From assembly GCA_030682505.1 (NCBI GenBank), contig JAUXOH010000127.1, forward strand, positions 1 through 7,368: DNA of 7,368 bases. Direction: 5' to 3'. Below, piece after piece: positions 1 through 4,682 of this stretch. The first letter of the stretch is position 1. Every line of letters starts with the position of its first letter. The position numbers were made by a program, and so were the translations under genes. This DNA is from Candidatus Didemnitutus sp. (GTDB taxonomy: Bacteria; Verrucomicrobiota; Verrucomicrobiia; Opitutales; Opitutaceae). Under the pieces are notes generated by a model, which ran no database searches, had not been told where the DNA came from, and saw only the letters and a list, made by a program, of their open reading frames with translations.

Positions 1-354
1 GGCGTGCGCTGGAACCTGCACGTCGGCGTGCGCTACCTCGAGGCGTGGCTCGGCGGCTCTGGCGCGGAACCGATCCACAACCTGATGGAGGATCTCGCCA
101 CCTCCGAGATCTCCCGCTCGCAACTCTGGCAGTGGCTCAAGTATGGCGCCAAGCTCGATGATGGGCGCGCGATCACCGCCGCGCTGTACGATCAATTGCT
201 GACCGAAGAACTGGCCGCCATCCGCGCCGAGTATGGGGCGGAGCGTTATGCCAGCGGCCATTTCCCGGCGGCGACGGAACTCTTCATGCGCATGTCCAAG
301 AGCGCCGAGTTTGATGAGTTCCTTTCGCTGCCCGCCTACGAGCTGCTGCCCTGA
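1..354 (+). CDS. aceB: Malate synthase A, C-terminal fragment (5' end outside window)
   Basis: This is the last 117 residues of a malate synthase, which condenses glyoxylate with acetyl-CoA to malate in the cytoplasm. The frame is open from base 1 and ends at TGA 352-354, so the real start lies upstream; the in-frame GTG at base 4 is not a plausible start because homology already covers it. The fragment aligns by eye with the C-terminal region of E. coli AceB: YLEAWLGGSG, then LMEDLATSEISRSQLWQWL, then the ending FLSLPAYELLP. The Asp of the MED motif (codon at 91-93) matches the catalytic-base aspartate of malate synthases. It resembles the A type (about 530 residues in the family) rather than the longer G type. 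Only 6 bp separate it from uraD, so it is probably co-transcribed with the purine genes. In that setting it would consume the glyoxylate formed at the end of allantoin breakdown, which is an inference from position. Confidence 0.93.
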   Translation, partial: GVRWNLHVGVRYLEAWLGGSGAEPIHNLMEDLATSEISRSQLWQWLKYGAKLDDGRAITAALYDQLLTEELAAIRAEYGAERYASGHFPAATELFMRMSKSAEFDEFLSLPAYELLP

Positions 355-360
355 GTTGCC

Positions 361-873
361 ATGCCCACGACGCTCACTGCCCTGAATCAAGCGAACGACG
401 AGGCCTTTGTCGCGGCGGTGGGCCATCTCTTTGAACATTCGCCCTGGGTGGCGCGCGAGACCTTGGGGAAGCGTCCGTTTCGCGATGCCGCGCATCTGCA
501 TGCCGAACTCTGCGCGACGATGCGCGCGGCCTCCCGTGAGCGGCAGATGGCGCTGATCGCGGCCCACCCGAATCTGGCCGGCCGGTTGGCGCAGCAAAAT
601 CAACTGACCGCAGATTCCACCCGCGAACAGGCCGGCGCCGGGCTCGGTCGGCTGACCGCCGACGAACTCGCGACCTTTCAGACCATGAACACCGCCTACC
701 GGACGCGGTTTGGCTTTCCGTTCATCATCTGCGCCCGCCTGAACGCCAAGGAGGCGATCCTCGAGGCGATGCGCTCCCGGTTGTCGCACCCGACCGGGCA
801 GGAATTTGAAACGGCGCTCGGGGAGATCGAAAAAATTGCATGGCTGCGCCTGTCGGACGCCGTCATGGTCTGA
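361..873 (+). CDS. uraD: OHCU decarboxylase (2-oxo-4-hydroxy-4-carboxy-5-ureidoimidazoline decarboxylase)
   Basis: This 170-residue protein matches the usual length of UraD. The enzyme decarboxylates OHCU stereospecifically to (S)-allantoin, the third step from urate. The family signature HPNLAGR lies at residues 69-75, with His69 in the position of the catalytic histidine. It is followed by STREQAGAG at 86-94, with Glu89-Gln90 in the conserved S-x-x-E-Q block, and by GFPFIICAR at 118-126. No signal peptide or membrane segment is visible, so it should be cytosolic. ATG 361 is chosen because it starts 6 bp after the malate synthase stop and gives a family-length product; no clear Shine-Dalgarno precedes it, so initiation may depend on ribosomes finishing the upstream gene. 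It stands alone rather than fused to UraH, the next gene 2 bp downstream, as fusions in some other organisms do. Confidence 0.95.
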   Translation: MPTTLTALNQANDEAFVAAVGHLFEHSPWVARETLGKRPFRDAAHLHAELCATMRAASRERQMALIAAHPNLAGRLAQQNQLTADSTREQAGAGLGRLTADELATFQTMNTAYRTRFGFPFIICARLNAKEAILEAMRSRLSHPTGQEFETALGEIEKIAWLRLSDAVMV

Positions 874-875
874 TC

Positions 876-1220
876 ATGGCCGCCAAGCTCAGCACCCACG
901 TCCTCGATCTCGTGATCGGTCAGCCCGCTGCCGAGATGACGATTGAACTCTGGCAGACGGGCGCGACCCCGAAGCTGCTCAAGACCGTCACCACCAATGA
1001 CGATGGCCGCACGGACGCCCCCCTGTTTGACGCCGACTCGATGCAAACGGGCGAATTTGAACTCATTTTTTTCGTGAAGGACTATTTTGCCGCGCGGGGT
1101 ATTGCGTGTGATTTTCTCGGTCGCGTGCCGATTCGATTCGTCATCACCGACCGGACCGCGAGCTACCACGTGCCGCTGCTGGTCACGCCCTGGAGCTACA
1201 ACACCTACCGCGGAAGCTGA
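876..1220 (+). CDS. uraH: 5-hydroxyisourate hydrolase (transthyretin-like)
   Basis: This 114-residue protein hydrolyses 5-hydroxyisourate to OHCU, the substrate of the UraD encoded just upstream. It has the three expected catalytic blocks: STHVLD near the N-terminus with His8, GRTDAPL with Arg45, and a C-terminal block with His98 that ends in the tetrapeptide YRGS, the hallmark of HIU hydrolases as opposed to true transthyretin. The family forms a homotetramer with active sites at the dimer interface. The frame is open back to 840, but ATG 876 is preferred: it places STHVLD at residues 6-11 as in other family members, and it lies 2 bp after the uraD stop, whereas an ATG at 840 would add 12 unconserved residues overlapping uraD. 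No export signal is present, so this is the cytosolic form. Translational coupling to uraD is likely, since there is no clear Shine-Dalgarno. Confidence 0.96.
   Translation: MAAKLSTHVLDLVIGQPAAEMTIELWQTGATPKLLKTVTTNDDGRTDAPLFDADSMQTGEFELIFFVKDYFAARGIACDFLGRVPIRFVITDRTASYHVPLLVTPWSYNTYRGS
1212..1216 (+). promoter_or_regulatory. Likely ribosome binding site of allC
   Basis: GGAAG lies inside the last codons of uraH, 8 bp before ATG 1225. It is the only well-spaced purine-rich Shine-Dalgarno-like sequence before a start in this window and supports 1225 as the allC start. The other genes rely on very short gaps after the previous stop. Confidence 0.45.
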
Positions 1221-1224
1221 GCCG

Positions 1225-2478
1225 ATGGCATCCTCGGCCCAGCAACTCAACCGATGGCTCACCGAGCTCGGTCGGATTTCCGACGAGCCCGGCCAATTGA
1301 CGCGGACGTTTCTTTCCCCGGCGATGAAGCGGGCGAATGCCCGGGTCTCGGTCTGGATGCGCGAAGCGGGTTTGACGGTGCGCGTGGACAGTGTGGGGAA
1401 TCTGATCGGTCGGTGGGAGGCGGCGGCCCCGGTGCGCCGCGGCGGATCGCGCCGCCCGGCCCGACCCAAGACGCTGCTGCTCGGGTCGCATCTCGACACG
1501 GTGCGCAACGCCGGACGGTTTGACGGCCCCCTCGGGGTATTGCTGCCAATCGCGGCCGTGGCAGCACTGCGGCGCCGGGGAGTGGAGCTGCCTTTTCATG
1601 TCGAAGTGCTCGGATTCTCCGAGGAAGAAGGGGTGCGTTTCGCCAGTGGCTACCTCGGGAGTCTGGGTTACAGCGGGCGATTGCGGGAAGCGGACCTCGC
1701 GCTGCGCGATGACGCGGGCGTGACCGTGCGGCAGGCACTCGAGGCTTTCCACGGTGGACCATTCCAGTTGCCCCCGGCGGCGCACCCTCGACGAGACCTG
1801 CTCGGCTATGTCGAGGTGCACATCGAACAAGGGCCGGTGCTGGAGGAGAGAAAACTCGCGGTGGGCGTGGTGTCCGCCATTGCCGGCCAGAGCCGTTTCA
1901 AACTGACGTGGACCGGCCAGGCGGGTCACGCGGGCACGACGCCGATGGCGCTGCGGCGCGATGCCTTGGCCGGAGTCGCGGAATTTGCCGTGGCCGTGGA
2001 AGCCCTCGCCCGCCGGACCCCGGGTCTGGTGGCGACGATCGGTTCGATGACGGTGAGTCCCGGAGCTTCCAATGTCATTCCCGGTCGGGTGCTGCACACC
2101 CTCGACGTGCGGCACGCCAGCGATGCCGTGCGGAAGAAAGCCCTGCTGGCTTTGGGCCGGGCAGCGGCGAAGACCGCCCGCGCCCGCCAATTGACCTGCC
2201 GGTGGCAACGCACGCAGCACGACGGCGCCGTGAATTGCTCGCCGACGTTGACAGCACAATTGGAAAAAAGCGTGCGCGCCGTGCAAGGGCAGTCGCGGTC
2301 GCTCGTGAGCGGGGCCGGTCACGACGCCGTGGTGATGGCGAAGCTCGCGCCGGTAGCCATGTTGTTTGTGCGTTGTCGCGCCGGACTCAGCCATCACCCC
2401 GATGAGTTCGCCTCCCCCGGGGATATTGAGGTCGCGCTGCGAGTGCTGGTCGACTTTCTTCAGGCCCTCGACGGCTAG
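1225..2478 (+). CDS. allC: Allantoate amidohydrolase, M20 family (hydantoinase/carbamoylase type)
   Basis: This 417-residue protein belongs to the dinuclear-metal M20 amidohydrolases that include AllC and N-carbamoyl-L-amino-acid hydrolases. Metal and catalytic positions can be seen: GSHLDTV with His89, Asp100 in RFDG, the SEEEG block with Glu133-Glu134 (general base and metal ligand by homology), His199 in HIEQGP, and His390 in GLSHHPDE. The dimerisation-domain signatures GHAGTTPM (234-241) and SNVIPG (282-287) and the motif SGAGHDA (362-368) are also present. AllC hydrolyses allantoate to (S)-ureidoglycine, CO2 and ammonia. That specificity is inferred from neighbouring allB and allE; sequence alone does not exclude a carbamoylase or ureidoglycolate amidohydrolase. 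ATG 1225 is chosen over the frame's upstream codons (open from 1087) because upstream codons overlap uraH and are not family-like, and GGAAG lies 8 bp before it. An arginine-rich stretch at residues 71-80 looks like a small insertion before the first metal motif. Confidence 0.88.
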   Translation: MASSAQQLNRWLTELGRISDEPGQLTRTFLSPAMKRANARVSVWMREAGLTVRVDSVGNLIGRWEAAAPVRRGGSRRPARPKTLLLGSHLDTVRNAGRFDGPLGVLLPIAAVAALRRRGVELPFHVEVLGFSEEEGVRFASGYLGSLGYSGRLREADLALRDDAGVTVRQALEAFHGGPFQLPPAAHPRRDLLGYVEVHIEQGPVLEERKLAVGVVSAIAGQSRFKLTWTGQAGHAGTTPMALRRDALAGVAEFAVAVEALARRTPGLVATIGSMTVSPGASNVIPGRVLHTLDVRHASDAVRKKALLALGRAAAKTARARQLTCRWQRTQHDGAVNCSPTLTAQLEKSVRAVQGQSRSLVSGAGHDAVVMAKLAPVAMLFVRCRAGLSHHPDEFASPGDIEVALRVLVDFLQALDG

Positions 2479-2531
2479 GCGAGGCCAGTTCGTGATCGCG
2501 CCGAGACGAAATTCCCGAATTGTGACCGCCC
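2479..2531. other. Only intergenic gap over 6 bp, between allC and allB
   Basis: This 53-bp spacer is the only place in the window where a promoter, operator or processing site could sit without overlapping a gene. It holds a short inverted repeat, AATTC-CC-GAATT at 2510-2521, whose 2-nt loop is too small for a stable RNA hairpin but could be a protein site. No convincing -35/-10 pair, terminator stem with T-tract or Shine-Dalgarno was found. The base composition becomes more AT-rich toward the allB start. Its function is unknown. Confidence 0.5.
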
Positions 2532-3929
2532 GTGGCTAAGCAAAAAAAAGCACTCCCTGCTCCCGAACCGGAGGGCCTTGACCTCATCGTGCGGGGCGGC
2601 CGGGTGGTGACGCCGGAAGGCATCGCCGAGGCGGACCTCGGGGTTGCGAACGGGAAGATCGTGCGCGTGGCCTCGGTGATCGACGATCACGCGAGCGAAA
2701 TCCTCGAGGCCGGCGGGTGCTACGTCTTCCCGGGCATTTTGGATGCGCACGTGCATTTCAATGAGCCGGGCCGCACGGAGTGGGAAGGGCTGGCGCATGG
2801 TTCGCTCGCGTTGGCGGCGGGAGGGGGAACCTGCTTTTTCGACATGCCGTTGAATTCCGAACCGCCCGTGATCGACGCGGCAAGTTTGCGCGCGAAGCGG
2901 ACCCTGGCCGAACAGAAGTCGTGCACGGATTTTGCGCTCTGGGGCGGGCTGGTGCCCGGCAATCTCGACCGGCTGGCGGGGTTGCGCGACGCGGGGGCGG
3001 TCGGGCTGAAGGCCTTCATGTGCAACAGCGGCGTCGACAGTTTTCAGAACATCGATGCGCACTCGCTCCGCGAAGGCATGAAGCGCGCGGCGAAGCTCGG
3101 CTTGATCGTGGCCGTCCATGCCGAGGATGATGCCTTGGCGGCGCGCTACACGGCGGAGCAGAAGGCCAAGGGTCGCTTCAACGTGCGGGCCTATCTGGCG
3201 TCGCGTCCGGTCGAAGTGGAATTGGCCGCCATCCGCCAGGCGCTGGAGCTGGCCGGCGAGACAGGTTGTGCGCTGCATGTCGTGCACGTCAGCAGTCCGG
3301 AAGGGCTCGACCTCATTGCGGAGGCGAAGGCGCAGCGCGTCGACGTCTCGGCGGAGACCTGTCCGCATTACCTGTTGTTGAACGACAAGGAGGTCGTGAA
3401 GCTCGGGGCCGTGGCCAAGTGCGCCCCGGTGATTCGCGACGAGCGGAGTCGGGTCGCGCTCTGGTCGGAATTGCGCGCGGGCAACATCCAGACGGTGGGT
3501 TCGGATCATTCGCCCGCTCCGCCGGAGATGAAGACGAGCAAGAATTTCTTCGCTATCTGGGGTGGCATCGCCGGCGTGCAGCACGGGTTTCCGCTGCTGA
3601 TCAACGAGTGCCTCGAGACGCTCGAACGGGACCTGCCGTTGTTCGCCGCCGTGCTGGCGCGCAATGTCGCGCGCCGCTTTCGACTCGACGAGCACAAGGG
3701 CCTCCTCGCCGCGGGGTTCGATGCGGATTTCTCCCTCCTCCGCGTCTCCGACCAGAAACACAAGATCACGGCGGACGAACTTTGGACGCAGCACCGGATC
3801 AGCGCCTATGTGGGCCGCCAGACCCGCGTGCGTTTTACCCACACTTATGTGCGCGGCCGACCGATTTGGGCCGACGGCAGGATTGCGCCGACGGCGCAGA
3901 AAGGTAAGTTCATCCAACCTCAACGCTGA
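2532..3929 (+). CDS. allB: Allantoinase (dihydroorotase-like cyclic amidohydrolase)
   Basis: This 465-residue enzyme opens the hydantoin ring of allantoin to give allantoate. It has the full binuclear metal set of the amidohydrolase superfamily: His73 and His75 in DAHVHFNEPG, Lys160 in GLKAFM (the carboxylated lysine), His196 in VAVHAE, His252 in VVHVS and Asp325 in GSDHSP. Spacing agrees with E. coli AllB and Bacillus PucH. The DLIVRGG segment at 17-23 is the usual start of the small beta domain, which closes again at about 395-450. The start is GTG 2532: the next in-frame codons upstream include TGA at 2523-2525, so no earlier start exists. This leaves a Lys/Pro-rich leader of about 15 residues before the conserved domain. 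No Shine-Dalgarno is visible. Allantoinase is preferred over dihydropyrimidinase or hydantoinase because of the GLKAFMCNSG pattern and the gene context. Confidence 0.94.
   Translation: MAKQKKALPAPEPEGLDLIVRGGRVVTPEGIAEADLGVANGKIVRVASVIDDHASEILEAGGCYVFPGILDAHVHFNEPGRTEWEGLAHGSLALAAGGGTCFFDMPLNSEPPVIDAASLRAKRTLAEQKSCTDFALWGGLVPGNLDRLAGLRDAGAVGLKAFMCNSGVDSFQNIDAHSLREGMKRAAKLGLIVAVHAEDDALAARYTAEQKAKGRFNVRAYLASRPVEVELAAIRQALELAGETGCALHVVHVSSPEGLDLIAEAKAQRVDVSAETCPHYLLLNDKEVVKLGAVAKCAPVIRDERSRVALWSELRAGNIQTVGSDHSPAPPEMKTSKNFFAIWGGIAGVQHGFPLLINECLETLERDLPLFAAVLARNVARRFRLDEHKGLLAAGFDADFSLLRVSDQKHKITADELWTQHRISAYVGRQTRVRFTHTYVRGRPIWADGRIAPTAQKGKFIQPQR
2542..2549 (+). repeat. A8 homopolymer within codons 4-6 of allB
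   Basis: Eight consecutive A residues lie in the first codons of allB (CAA AAA AAA, giving Gln-Lys-Lys). Such a run stands out in this GC-rich sequence. It may simply keep the start region unstructured in the absence of a Shine-Dalgarno, or it could be a slippage site that shifts the frame of the allantoinase gene. Confidence 0.9.
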
Positions 3930-3934
3930 ACCCC

Positions 3935-4678
3935 ATGCCTGAACTCTTCGGTCACACCCGCGCGCACGTCGGTCCCCGCCACGCGCTGCTCACCCCGCAT
4001 AACCACGTCAACAGCACCGTTCCCGGCATCACTGGGGCGACGGTGGTCATTTTGATCAACGAGGCGCTGGGCGCCCGGTTTGCGCAAACGCTCGTGACCT
4101 TTCAGAAGGGCGGTCGGGCCACGTTCCGGCAGCCGGAAATCCAGACCTTTGGCTACGTCCTGCGTGGCGAGGTCACCGTGATGCAGGCCGGCGCCAAGCA
4201 GCGTTGCCCGGGAGGAGCGTTCTTTTTCTCCCCCGCGGGACAAGTCTGTGATCTGAGCGGACCGAAGGACGGCACCCAGGTGATGTTCTTCCAGAAAAAA
4301 TATGCCGCCGTGCCGGGTGCACCCGCGCCGCGCGCGATCCTGAGCAACGAAGCCAAGGTCAAGGGCACGCCCTTTCTCGGCGATCCCGCCGCCAATCTGC
4401 AGGTCCTGTTGCCGGACGAGCCGGCCTTTGACATGGCGGTGAATATTTTCGCCTACCAACCGGGCGGTCATCTGCCTTTTGTGGAGATTCACGTGATGGA
4501 ACACGGGCTCGTGATGCTCGACGGCCAAGGGGTCTATCGACTCGAGGATTCCTGGTATCCCGTGGAAAAGGGCGATGTCGTCTGGATGGGTCCCTACTGT
4601 CCGCAGTGGTTTGTCGCAATGGGCAAGACGCCCGCGCGCTACCTCTACTACAAAGACGTCAATCGCACGGCGCTCTGA
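3935..4678 (+). CDS. allE: (S)-ureidoglycine aminohydrolase, bicupin Mn enzyme
   Basis: This 247-residue protein is a two-cupin enzyme of the AllE/YlbA and plant UGlyAH family. It releases ammonia from (S)-ureidoglycine to give (S)-ureidoglycolate. The N-terminal cupin covers about residues 45-125. The C-terminal cupin carries the manganese site: Glu184, His186 and His190 in VEIHVMEHG, plus Gln224 in CPQWF. The spacing (2, 6 and 40 residues from the Glu) is the same as the Glu-His-His-Gln set of the Arabidopsis enzyme as I recall it. Tyr201 and Lys240 fall where that enzyme contacts substrate. The N-terminal cupin lacks an equivalent ligand set, as is normal for the family. Its start is 5 bp after the allB stop and its stop is 4 bp before xdh. 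Placement next to allC supports ureidoglycine as the AllC product here, because that compound is unstable and is handled at once by AllE. No signal peptide is present. Confidence 0.95.
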   Translation: MPELFGHTRAHVGPRHALLTPHNHVNSTVPGITGATVVILINEALGARFAQTLVTFQKGGRATFRQPEIQTFGYVLRGEVTVMQAGAKQRCPGGAFFFSPAGQVCDLSGPKDGTQVMFFQKKYAAVPGAPAPRAILSNEAKVKGTPFLGDPAANLQVLLPDEPAFDMAVNIFAYQPGGHLPFVEIHVMEHGLVMLDGQGVYRLEDSWYPVEKGDVVWMGPYCPQWFVAMGKTPARYLYYKDVNRTAL

Positions 4679-4680
4679 GG
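4677..4680 (+). promoter_or_regulatory. Weak Shine-Dalgarno-like GAGG before xdh
   Basis: GAGG overlaps the allE stop codon (TGA 4676-4678) and ends 2 bp before ATG 4683, closer than the usual 5-9 bp. It may aid re-initiation by ribosomes ending allE, but the spacing makes it a weak call. Confidence 0.25.
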
Positions 4681-4682
4681 AC

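Noticed and set aside
840..875. An upstream ATG that would extend uraH by 12 residues
   Set aside because: The extra residues overlap the end of uraD, are not family-like, and push the STHVLD motif away from its usual position near the N-terminus. ATG 876 fits better.
1087..1224. An upstream ATG that would extend the AllC-like protein by 46 residues
   Set aside because: The extension lies wholly over uraH in another frame, is rich in Arg, Ser and Thr without similarity to the family N-terminus, and ATG 1225 has a suitable Shine-Dalgarno.
1183..2397. A 404-codon open frame on the - strand opposite allC
   Set aside because: It has the same codon-register artefact. The product is rich in His, Arg and Gly with no domain, while the + strand encodes a full M20 enzyme.
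2510..2521. AATTC-CC-GAATT as a transcription terminator
   Set aside because: The arms are only 5 bp and AT-rich, the loop is 2 nt and there is no T-tract, so a stable terminator hairpin is not plausible. At most it is a protein-binding site.
2475..3923. A 482-codon open frame on the - strand opposite allB
   Set aside because: It is also in codon register with the allB frame and is explained by the lack of TTA, CTA and TCA codons. allB has a complete metal-ligand set, whereas this frame shows nothing recognisable.
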